Positions 25,901 to 39,670 of a stretch of 64,000 bases of DNA are shown here, in pieces. How positions within the stretch are numbered: position 1 is the stretch's first letter; every line of letters begins with the position of its first letter. The DNA lies in NCBI RefSeq assembly GCF_000524195.1, contig NW_020170381.1, positions 451,650 to 515,649 of the forward strand, read 5' to 3'. Below the pieces are notes generated by a model that searched no databases, was not told where the DNA came from, and saw only the letters and a list, made by a program, of their open reading frames with translations. A program made the position numbers and the translations under genes. Origin of the DNA: Echinococcus granulosus (taxonomy: Eukaryota > Platyhelminthes > Cestoda > Cyclophyllidea > Taeniidae).

Positions 25901-28016
25901 GATCAATACGCACATGCATAATGCTTGCGCCTACCTCCGCGTGCACACGCATGTTCATGTGATTCATGCAATCTTCGATCCACTCCACTTGTTGCGCACG
26001 ACGCACGCATCCCAAGCACACTCCAAATACTCACCTTTGCTTTTGCATAACGCCGCAGGAAAGAGAACTTGCTGCCTGCAGCCGCACTGAACCGGCAGCA
26101 CGGACCCAAGCCAATTACTAGCAATATTTGTAGCGCAGCATATAGAGGGCCCTTAACTTCTCGGCCTACCTCCTTAATGCCGATACAGAAGAGTCGCATC
26201 GACTCACATCGTCGCCTATGTCAGAAGGCAAACCAAACCCGACAGCCTTTTGGCACAGCATCTCTCCGCTGTGAATCTGCTGTCAGCTTTATGGTTACTT
26301 TCAGCTCTGTGCCAAACGATTGAACCTTTCAAAGCAAAAATAACTACAGCGTGGTGGAATGTCAAAAACAAACGTTGTGAAGGGGCACTGTGCCAGTGGG
26401 CTATAGCGTGAGGTAGACAGAACATTCTAAAACTGAGGAACCGATCAACTTACAAATGCAGGGGCTGGTTGTGACACCACGATGGCGACTACATCACATA
26501 CACTGCGTCACAGAGACAATTTCAAGCAATAATAATGTACGAAGCATCGGACTTAAGAACCAAATCAATTTTCTGCAGAAGATGCACGATGTCAGAAGAA
26601 GAACTGTCAGGTGAAGTCACGTAGTAAAACGCTCATCTGATGGGAGAAAACTCACGGGTCGTACCCCCGACCACAACAGGGTGACGTTTAAGTGCTTCCT
26701 GACGCAAAGCTGACTAAAGATACAAGGCTTTCTTGCTTTAAAAATAACTAACGCCGAACCGAAGAAAAATCTGAATAAAAGACCACTGATGTCATTCACC
26801 TCAGCAGTGGCGGGTCGAAATCAAATCAGCCGGCCGGCGCCACATCAACGAAGACGAAAACGTACGACGTGCAAAACAGATTAGCAAACTGCTTAACACT
26901 AAGTGTAGGCTCTCATTCCTTGGGTGTAAAACTGATGGGCAAATTCGCGATACTCCCACATCCTAACAAAGTAGACACCCCTATGGCATCGATAGGCACG
27001 CGACTAACCGGCATGGATGATCAATCGCACCAACTTCGTGCAGGCGACAATCTAATCAGTAGCAAAGATGATCCTAAACTCGAAGGTAGATTTCCCAGAT
27101 TAAACTATCCAGACTTTACCAGAGGACGTTAACTTATACGTGGCACCCTCGTGTGAACACACCAAATTTCAAAACCTACAGCCACAAAGTGAGCATGGGA
27201 TGTACATCTATCCAAAAGCGGAGAGCAGGTTAGCCACATTATCAGATTGCAGTTCCCTTTGAAGTTCGCATATTTACAGAGAAATAATACATCAGAAGCT
27301 GATTGAGATGATCAAGGCGACTTAGATAGATTACAAGTAACAGTAACAATTCAGAGCGCTGACTGAAAATTGACTTATTAAATTTGCCAGGTGTGTTTAT
27401 TCAATCCAGTACACAACAATGTGAGCAGAAAGGAAGTGTACTAAAAGAATATTTCGATTCATTATAATAGTGGCAAAACACATGAAATGAAGGTGCAACT
27501 GATAAGAGGGCCCGTAGATTATATCTGCGGCAACCCGCTTATCTGTCGTTGCTGATAAGAGTAGCGGATGGCTTTAATTCATATAAATGATCGTGCAAAA
27601 GCGAGACTGAATGCAAGAGCCATGGGGGAGGAGGAGGGTAGAGTACAGACGTGGCGATCAGGGTCAAACACAGTGCGGCGTATCGGCTGACCGCATAAGA
27701 AAAAGAACATGAGACCTACCAGTCAGCAGAGGATTAAGAGTTAGGGAAAAGTAGAAAGCGTAAGGCGGCAATGCGCGTGCAGACATGATTCGAAGGTCAG
27801 TGCAAGAGAAGCTTGTTGGAAAGACGTTTGGCTGCATGGACATTTTGGACGTTAGCAACTTCTTCGATCAGATAGTATTTGTCCTGTCGTACTCCGCCTC
27901 AAGTAATCAAACTGACTCGTTCAGAACTAGTGCTTTTACAGAATACACAAAATAAAAAACGATGGAAACTGGCGAGTGAAACTGAATTGCGCGAGAAGTT
28001 GGTGTTCCTCGTTCGC
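22961..28016. other. Intergenic stretch of about 5 kb
   Basis: Very AT-rich to about 25650, then a GC-richer patch with GTGC/GCAC alternation (25790-25960). Small plus-strand ORFs (25836-26090, 26069-26323, 26869-27132) have no family resemblance and overlap minus-strand ORFs, so I do not call them genes. The end next to 28016 should hold the 3' UTR of the minus-strand Cdc42 gene. Confidence 0.4.
25790..25960. repeat. Alternating purine-pyrimidine (GTGC/GCAC) rich tract
   Basis: Dense CGTGCACG, GTGCGCAC, GCGTGCTTGTGCGTGC and CGTGCACACGCATG elements, unlike the AT-rich surroundings. Such sequence can adopt Z-DNA in vitro; whether it does here is unknown. Confidence 0.6.
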
Positions 28017-31301
<3,285 letters not shown>

Positions 31302-32438
31302 ACTGCTTCCAGATGTCGGTTCTGCAACGAACAGTTCGATTGTTGGGGCGAGCAGCCAGTGTGCCGTATATGCCATGCTTTCCTCTACGACTACGCCACT
31401 AGTGATATTCTCAGTGATATTAAGTCTTCGGATGAGAAGGAGGCGTCTAATGACAGCGGGACGGAGGAGCTAGAATCGGAGACAGACCAAAGGAGGGACT
31501 CACACACCTCGTCCTTCCGATGCAACACTGCATCTAACTCTTCGCACAGTGTTTGTCCATTTCAGCGGCACATGGTACCTCCTTCGTGGCTGAACAAACG
31601 GTTTCCTTGCATGCCTACTACGTCCAATTCACCACCCAATTATACCCTAGAAAAATTGCCCAAAGAGATTCTTATCCGTTTGTTTGACTACCTCGATGAC
31701 TTTTCCATTTGGGGTCTTCGCCTTGCTTCCTCCCGACTTCGTGCAATCATTGACAGTGAAATAACCGAAGCCAGATGGGCCTCATTTGTAGCTCATCGAT
31801 GGCCAATATTTGTACCTCGTCATCGGATCTCTTCCTGGCGCCTCCTCTACCTCAATATGATGGATAGCGTCACGTGCAGTTTGTGCTTGTCCCGCATTCA
31901 CTTTCCCACCATTTTCCCAATAGATATTCCAGGAGTGCGGTTCCGTCGTATAATTTCCGAAATACGCAGTCTCTGTGCGGACCCGCCATACGGGATTAAG
32001 GCGCTGGCTCTCGATACGGACACCTACGCTCACTGTCTAGCCGGCATTGCTGGTCCTCCTGCATCTCCCTACGAGGGAGGCCTTTTCTATGTCCATATCT
32101 TAATTCCTGATAGCCACCCAATGCGCCCACCCGTAGTCAGATTCCTCACACGCATTCTGCACCCAAACATCAGTTTCCATGGCGATATTGGTTTGGATTG
32201 CATTCGACACAATTGGAGTTTGGCACTTACTCTAGACAAAGTCCTCTTGAGTATTCAATCATTGCTTACCGAGCCTTATACAAAAGTTTGCATGGAACCG
32301 GCAATTGGTCGGCTATACAACCAAAGTCGAGATAAGTTTGAGAAGCTTGCCAAGTTGTGGACGTGGAAGTATGCTTGTCACGATTATCTCTCAACCGACT
32401 TTGTCTCCCAACTTCCAATCCCTGACTGCATTGTCTAA
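31302..32438 (+). CDS. F-box protein fused to a UBC (E2) fold lacking the catalytic Cys; 5' exon missing
   Basis: One open exon of 379 codons after the acceptor TTTATTTGCAG, ending at TAA. Counting the TTG at 31296 as residue 1: CRFC and CRIC pairs (7-26) form a possible zinc site; an acidic, Ser-rich linker follows; an F-box lies at about 118-160 (LEKLPKEILIRLFDYLDDFS); a Trp-rich stretch with CSLC (194-197) follows; a complete UBC fold spans about 213-360. The UBC part has GPPASPYEGG, HPN (289-291), a WSLALTL element and an E2-like last helix. The E2 active-site motif G-x-I-C-L-D reads GDIGLD, so the catalytic Cys is Gly 299; Cys 302 is nearby. F-box proteins normally recruit substrates to SCF ligases; here the E2-like part is inferred to bind rather than transfer ubiquitin. 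The first in-frame Met is residue 93, before the F-box, so an upstream exon is likely. Confidence 0.9.
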   Translation, partial: TASRCRFCNEQFDCWGEQPVCRICHAFLYDYATSDILSDIKSSDEKEASNDSGTEELESETDQRRDSHTSSFRCNTASNSSHSVCPFQRHMVPPSWLNKRFPCMPTTSNSPPNYTLEKLPKEILIRLFDYLDDFSIWGLRLASSRLRAIIDSEITEARWASFVAHRWPIFVPRHRISSWRLLYLNMMDSVTCSLCLSRIHFPTIFPIDIPGVRFRRIISEIRSLCADPPYGIKALALDTDTYAHCLAGIAGPPASPYEGGLFYVHILIPDSHPMRPPVVRFLTRILHPNISFHGDIGLDCIRHNWSLALTLDKVLLSIQSLLTEPYTKVCMEPAIGRLYNQSRDKFEKLAKLWTWKYACHDYLSTDFVSQLPIPDCIV

Positions 32439-33622
32439 GCATATTCTCTGGCAAGGCACTTTTGCGCAAATTCTTTTTTTTTTTGAACTACCGACCTCTG
32501 TGTTTCAATGTGCTTTTGGTGTGTAGCATATGGCTATGCATCGTTGTATGATAAAATCTATTCCGCTTGGATGATGACCGCTGCAAGTTAATGTGGTGCG
32601 AAACAAATGTGCCAAGTTTTTTGTGTACCTTGATGGGCATTTGTATGTTTCGTGACTTACTGCTGGGAGGATTTGTAGTCGTGCCTGCACCTAGGCAACG
32701 TGAATGGTTTATCCATCGATAGCTAGTAACTAGCAAGTGCAAAGCTACTTCAGGTGATCAGGCGACAAAGTACTCTGTTATTTTCCCCTTTTTAGTAAAA
32801 ATCGGGGCGTAAGTAAGCAGTAGAGTTTTTTGCTGGCTGGTTAGACCTCAATCCGCGGTAGTGATCGCAGTTGATTCCCGTTTGAGGCGGCCGACTAAAT
32901 GCGCTCCTTAAACCGCCTGAATGGTTAATCAGCAAAACACTGATGTGAATGATCGCTTGATTCTCCGTATATTTGCAAAAAAGATATTTGAACGATGCTT
33001 TCGACTCTTCAAACACCGAATAATAGGGCCACAAATTTGTTTTAATTGTGTGGGACATTATATGCGCCAAAAGCGTTAGATTTTCAGTCACTATAAAGCC
33101 TTTGGAACTATCTCTTATCGAGCATAATACTTTCGGTCAAATTTACGACTAATAGTACTGTAATTTGTGAATTAAATCCGACGCAAAATACAGCCACCAT
33201 TGAAGTAAGGGCACAGCTATTGGCAGATGGGAATTTGTGGAATCGCGCCGAGTGCTTTAAACCAATAAATGATAAATTCCAATGTAATATTTGATGCGCC
33301 GACGGGGCGTTGGTTAGAGATTTTCCAATTTGGAAGTGCGCGATGGGACTCACAATAGGTGAATATTCCAATTACAAACAAAAGCAGGGTGTGGAGGTAG
33401 GAATGCGAATCGTTTATTTGGTCAAAACGTATACGGTTGCCGCACATAATTACCGGCGATTTTACTAGTACATTGTCCTGTTTTGTGAACGCGTACACTA
33501 CTTATCCTTTCACTGCAAATCATAGGCTTTGATTGTTTAAACCGACAAACGAAACAGGAAAAGCAATGGGTAATAAGCGGACAAATCTTTTCATTGCACA
33601 ATTTGCCGTTGAGGCTTCTAAA
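32439..33622. other. Convergent intergenic region
   Basis: Lies between the stop of the plus-strand F-box/UBC gene and the stop of the minus-strand dynein gene, and should hold both 3' UTRs. Overlapping minus-strand ORFs at 32488-33498 show no family similarity. Confidence 0.5.
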
Positions 33623-36600
33623 TCAAGTGAGGAGTGATAGCAGTTTTTCCATCTTCTCGATTTCTACTTTTATTGGGTCAGGCTTTTCTAAACCCTTCTT
33701 CTCCTACAAGTGAGAGGTTAAACATGTTTCGTGGAGCACAGGAATCACAAACAGGTTTTTCTGTAAAGAGGTGCATTTTAAAGTGAAATTGTGACAGACG
33801 CGAAAATTCTAAAGTGTGGAGAATAAATTCTTTAAATCTCCTGGTTCCACCCATGAGATACTTCATTCTTGACCCTAGTAATTTTGCACGAATATCAACG
33901 TACCTTTGGTTTCTTTCTCAGATTCGGAGAGAGCTTCAATGACATAACTTGACCTCTAAAAACATTAGAAGGCAAAAAAGCATCTTATCATGTAAGTTTT
34001 TTTCTTTAGCCAAAATATTTCAACATTATTGTGCCATGTGGTTTGTATTTTCCGATGAAATAGTAAACATAGTAAGAAATCCTCATTTCAGAATAATATA
34101 TTTGCTCAAAAAATGCAAGATCTAGTGCACCTTACATTGCTAATGCCATAATTTACACCGCAAATAATAAGCATTTTGGAAACCAGTTAGCGATTAGTTG
34201 GATTCCGGCCTACATACGCCTTGTCATGAAGAATGTTGGTCAGATGTGATTCTTCCCGACAAGTAAAAAACCATTAATTCAAACGAAACAAAAACGGTAA
34301 AATTGGCTACAAAACATAAAATCAACAAGAACCTGGGCGGTTTTGTAATTCAGTCCAAATGACGATTCCTTTTATATTGGTCGACACAAAAAATTGATCT
34401 CAAGAGTAGCTACATGAACCCATATTTCTATTCCGTACGGTATATAGCTAATTCCATACAAAAACCGTGATTTTTAACCTGTCGTCGCCGCAGATGATGA
34501 TGGGATGGACTGGGTTGAAGGCCACATGAGTCAACTTGGTGTGCTTCTTCTGAGCGACCATTTGGAGACAGAGGGGTTCGTACTTATTGACGTTGAGGTC
34601 GTAAATGCGGACATTTCCATCAGAGGTGACAGCAGCAAAAACCGTTGACGAGTAGGGTGCCCATGCGACATCCCCGACGGGCGCGCCCAAATCGAAGACG
34701 AACAGCGGATCCCTGCATACACAATGCCGAAAACTGAAAGGCCCTCGGCCTCTATGCGATTATGCCTATGGTATGCTCATAGGTTCCGGCTTTTATTTAT
34801 GAATCAAGTGTAAAAATCAGCAAATTGTATCAAATTCATAGAGGTTTTGAGTGCAAATTAGCATGAGCCACTATTTGTTAACAAAAAGCGTTAACTTTAG
34901 CTAAGTCTGCTTTGGCGGCAGTAAGATTGATGCTGATATAAATTATAGCAATATTCAACATTATTTTGCAGACTTGTCACACAGATCAAAACTCACTAAC
35001 TTCAGGGTGCCGTAAAAAAAACAAAATTGTTCGCCTTCAGTGCTTTTAACAATTCTGCATGCGGATGAAAGGTGATGAGAGCACTCACTCTTTGTATTGA
35101 TGCCATATCTTGACGGTCCAATCAGCCGAACAAGTGATGAAGATATCATCGTGGAAGTAGTTCCAGTTCAGTCTGTACACGGCCATATTATGCGCCTTCA
35201 GGGTCAACAAATACTCCGAGCCATAGGTCCGGCTGCATTTATGAATCATCCCCTCCTCCGTGGCGATTAAGAAGATTTGCGAATCCTTTCTGTGGAACTC
35301 CAGTGCTGTCCCACTCTCTATATATTTACGCAAAGATATGAGAATAGATGTAAATTAGCTAATATATTCTATCGGGGCAGTTTATACGTAGGCACTTCCC
35401 TCAACATGGTCTTTGTAGTCAGAGCTTTGATTATTTGACAAATCATTCAGTGCTGGATCCAATTGTTGGTAAGCCAGACTCTTGAAATGGAGGTATTGTC
35501 GTGATTGACAACAGCATACACGATGCTCTATGGCTTACGCACAATGTTTCTGTTCGGCATTAAATTAAATTCAGCATGCCCAAGATTAAACAAAGTAGCC
35601 TTACCTTTGGCATTTTAGGAAAAATGCATGTATTATTCAGACCTAAAAAGCATTCAACTCTGGGAATTTTCTTCAAACTAGTAGAAATGTAGTTCTCGAC
35701 GAGTGTTGTTTGATAAGTTATTGAAAACCTAGGGTTACGCTTTTTGACTTGAAGCATGTGTGGTTTCCATGAAGTGAGGAAAACACTGCCTCTAATAAAT
35801 TCAAATATTTCAGAATCACAAACCTAAAGCAGAAGTTTTATGGAAGAGTGAATGAAATTGATGGGGTTTTATAAGCGATGCGATGAGCTAGTTTCCTGTT
35901 AGTTTATCTATGCTTTACTTGAGATTTGTGATCCCCATATGACAGATCAAAGACTGTTCTTACCATGCGAAGACACCTGCAGAGACCCTGGATCATCATT
36001 TGCTTCCTTTGGCAGCTGCATAAGTAGGATATCGTAGCACGTGATATCATCCTTGAAATAGTAACATAGACGCCAATTAGGTGGTTCACTTTTTCACTTG
36101 ATAGCACCGGGGTCGAACAGAGCGATTAACTGCAAGTTTTACTGGAACATCAGAACATGGGACGATCGTCCACTCGCGTAAAACACATTTAACAGCAGAG
36201 GAAAGGAAAACCAAACATCCTTTTAAGGTAAATAATCGCTTTAAAATTTGCTGCAAATCTCTTTAGAAGTATAGGGAAGAAAAACATCCAATTTTTGTTG
36301 GAAATTATCGGTAATAAAGCTAACATTGTGCAAGCATATGCGGAAAACTAGTCACTTGGGCGATCACTAAATGTACTAAAACTGAGTGAACACAAAACGG
36401 TTTAATTAGTCGGTTTCCTAGACTTAAAATTATGGAATTCAAGATGAGAAGGATATATCTATTGAAAGAATAGATCCACTACTATCTATTCTGTTTAAGT
36501 ACATCATAGAGTTTGTAATTACGGTGTAGCTGAAAGTCATTATGCGCATATTTGCCATACGCCACAAATCCGCGCTTAAGCAAATCGGAAAATAACAATT

Positions 36601-38466
36601 TTGGTAAGCACCAGAGAATGTTTTTATTATAAGGAACATAACATAACGAACTGCATATAAACATTCAGACAGGGTAGAAATTCCCCAAAACTCACGGGAC
36701 ATTCATGAAAAGCGCCGACACCGGACTTAAAAAAAACATTTGGCGAGAGAATCATAAACGTGCGTGCTCTAAGTCACTGCAACAATCACCATGTGGCTCA
36801 AGTAAATATGTGTATGTAAGCTTACTTAATTTTACCATCACATAAGGAAATAAGCTGTTTGGATATACAAGCTTCAAGCACACCTTAAGAATGCTCCAAC
36901 TGGAAACACGACCATCTGAACTGATGGAGTAAAATACTCTATTTGGTTGTTCATCGTGAGGGAGCCAGCGGACCTGCCAAACGGGATCAGTATTTTTATT
37001 TGAATATGCCGTGCTGATGTAAAGGGGTCCGACCTTTTCCTGATTTAGTTTGTACACGCCAACCGAACCATCATAAAAACCAACGCAAATCAAAGAGTGA
37101 TATTCGGGGTGTATATCAAGACAGAGCACACCCGATTCTGTTCGAAAAGTATATTCAGGATATCCAGGGTTTTTAATTGAATAAAAGCATATCATTCCAC
37201 CACCTTGCTTCAAAAAATCATCTGGAAAAGCCAATGTAGAAAACAAACATATTTACCATAAATCGTGAATTTCTAGTTCAATTAAAAAAACTAGGCTCAT
37301 TAATTAAGGCAATACAAAGCTCATGATTTTTGACAACGGAACAATTAAGGCCTTACGAGAACCAAGTCCAACAGCAAATAAGTCGTTATAACGTATAGAC
37401 CAACAGAGCGCAGTTACAACCATTTTTCTAGACTTCTCATAAGTGAATTTCCACAAAGGCAATAAAGTTCCCAAAGAATCTCGGAATTCATCGGAAATAT
37501 CTTCATAAAAAGCGAAATCTTGTAGTACATCATCAAATGTGTTTTGATTAATCATTCTTTCAACAATTTTAATGGGCTTAAGAAAGGCTGTGAGACCGTC
37601 AACCTAGAGATCCATTACATAAATAACACAACAAACACTTGAATCGGATGTCTGCCGTTTGTTGAAAGACTTGGTTTTGTTCGGCCGTACCAATGAGTGT
37701 TTTATATCTGCCGAAATTCCCTGTTTTTAAATTTAGATATAAGAGTATTAAGACCTTGTTGGCCGTTCCCGACTGATAAAAATCGTAGACACCCCACTGA
37801 GTAATATTTCCAGAAAAATTACTTCTAGCTGGTGGTTCAGTTTGGTTACCAAAGTCCTATTTAATGCAAAGCAAAAATTTTGAGTACCTTTGAGGCATTG
37901 TTGTACGTTTGACTCGCGTGTTCGCAAAAATTAAATTGGTTGACCAGCTTTATGACGGACGGTTCAGCAGAGCGCTGAACTAAGGCAGGTGCTTGCGAAC
38001 CCTTTTAAGATAAAATGGTGTGAAACGAATCAAAATTTTACGCACCTCTTGTTCTTCTTCAACTTCATCTATCTTGTCCTCAGTAATAAAGGTAGGGTCT
38101 AGTAAGCCTAATTGGATTTTTGCCTCTTCTGAATCCACATGTATTATATTTCCATCTAGTTGGAAGTGTATAGCCATTTGATCAACACGTGGAATTTGTT
38201 TATATTGATTCTCCTTTTCTAAAGTTCGATGAAAAAATAAAGGGAACCTTAAAGTTAAATCGAACGATATTATCAGGACCATGTGGATCAGCCGCTGTTA
38301 GTACACGCGTTATCTCTTCTTTTAATTCCTTTTAAGTAAATAAGGGTATAAGTTTCACCTCTTCGCTTAATTGCAGTTGATCATTTGGGTGTACAGGCGC
38401 ATCCTCGGAAAATGGGTCTGACACATCCTCAACCTTAACACTCTTTCTCTGCGTTTTAAAGTTTGC
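33623..38466 (-). CDS. Axonemal dynein intermediate chain 1 (DNAI1/IC1), N-terminal exon missing
   Basis: Thirteen phase-consistent exons: complement(33623..33703, 33904..33955, 34479..34712, 35089..35317, 35964..36051, 36884..37221, 37357..37587, 37639..37720, 37755..37856, 37888..38001, 38046..38213, 38248..38328, 38359..38466), 635 residues plus a missing start; human DNAI1 is about 700. Family hallmarks are the [15 protein letters not shown] motif followed by [27 protein letters not shown], and WD40 repeats including [30 protein letters not shown] and [20 protein letters not shown]. The C-terminal helix ends [13 protein letters not shown]1 is a structural subunit of the outer dynein arm that anchors the motor to axonemal doublets. 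Several introns are tiny (30, 31, 34 and 34 nt). The junction 37588-37638 is ambiguous by a few codons. A possible first exon near 38866 (ATGGACCAAC|GTGAGT) does not match in phase, so the start is unresolved. Confidence 0.95.
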
Positions 38467-39670
38467 CTAGTACCAATAGTTTTAGTCATATGTAGAACCT
38501 TCTTTCTATTCATGAAAAATTTCAACGATTGTCAAACCAAACTTTAAATTAATGCAAATAAACCAGCTGTGTATTGATATGACGACGTCCACATTTAATG
38601 GATTCAAACACGACACATAAAAAACGAAGCCAGTAAAAAATGTGTGGAAAACTAATGAGCCTCCCACACATTTTGCACTTTGATCTTAGTGTTACATTTT
38701 TGATAGAGCAAATATTTCCGTTCATTTTTAAAGCAAGCAAGCTAATTTCGACCCTATTAACGAGACGGTAGAATTTATTTTTTGAATCAAGGGTGTGGTT
38801 TAAGTATTCATTTCCAAAAAGATAAATTTCTACGTTAGATAAAGTGACACGAACTCACGTTGGTCCATCTTCTGCATTAGAAAGAAAAAAACTGGATTCC
38901 TTGAATAATTCGTAATACTTTTTTGTTTGTTTAATTGTCGGTTCCGGTAAAGACCTACTTTGTGTCTTGACCAGTGTATCTCGCCGGGTAGGCTGGCTCC
39001 CGGGCCAAGCCGGTACCCCCTACCAATGTAGTCCACTGAGACTTCCTTGAAGACAAAAGAATACAGTAATGGAGCAGAACACTTGCGTACATTTAATCGG
39101 CAGAAGGGATAGAAGATACTAAAGTGGCCCGGACGCCAGCTCACCAGACGAGGTGCACTAGTCTCTCACCATAATCTACAATTAAACACAGCCAACGCAT
39201 TACAGAGTAATGTCGCCAGCGACAGTTGCGAGCTCGTGAACACTTAAATGCTAAATCAACCAATTTATAACGTCCTTATTGCATTTCTGCATCTTCAACC
39301 ACATACCTAACTCTAATGCAACACCCGGACCACCTCAGATTTTAGTGAATTTGGGCTGTTACTTCTAATAGTGAATTCAATCTAAGCAGAACTTTTGCTA
39401 CCCCGTCTTCCGATGAAACCCCGCGCGTTCTATACAGACTGAGTGGGAGACCTCGTCTCGCCAATTTTAGTAAGTTTAGACCCAAGGCGTGATGGAGCGT
39501 CTCGAATCTGTTAACGAAGTTGTCATTTTATCTGCGTACCTCAGTCACACCTAAAGCTCCACACTGCAGTATTTCGGCTGTTCGGCCTTTGAGGTTGCAT
39601 CCTAGCAGAATGCATTTTACATTTTTGTGAAGACTATTTTAACTTAGTAATTATTTCTCTTAATTGTCGA
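38467..39670. other. Spacer between the DNAI1-like and CFAP251-like genes
   Basis: Should contain the first exon and promoter of the DNAI1-like gene and the 3' UTR of the CFAP251-like gene. A weak, diverged copy of the dispersed repeat may lie at about 39025-39160. No exon could be joined in phase. Confidence 0.5.
39025..39160 (+). repeat. Possible diverged copy of the dispersed repeat
   Basis: Blocks GAGACTTCCTTGAAGACAAAAG, then AGTGGCCCGGACGCCAGC and GACGAGGTGCAC follow the order and orientation of copy B at 30108. Judged by eye; divergence is considerable. Confidence 0.4.

Noticed and set aside
26869..27132. Plus-strand ORF of 87 codons
   Set aside because: No domain, no splice or start context, AT-rich intergenic surroundings.
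38866..38880. ATGGACCAAC|GTGAGT as first exon of the DNAI1-like gene
   Set aside because: It ends in phase 1 while the first assigned exon starts in phase 0; no bridging exon was found.
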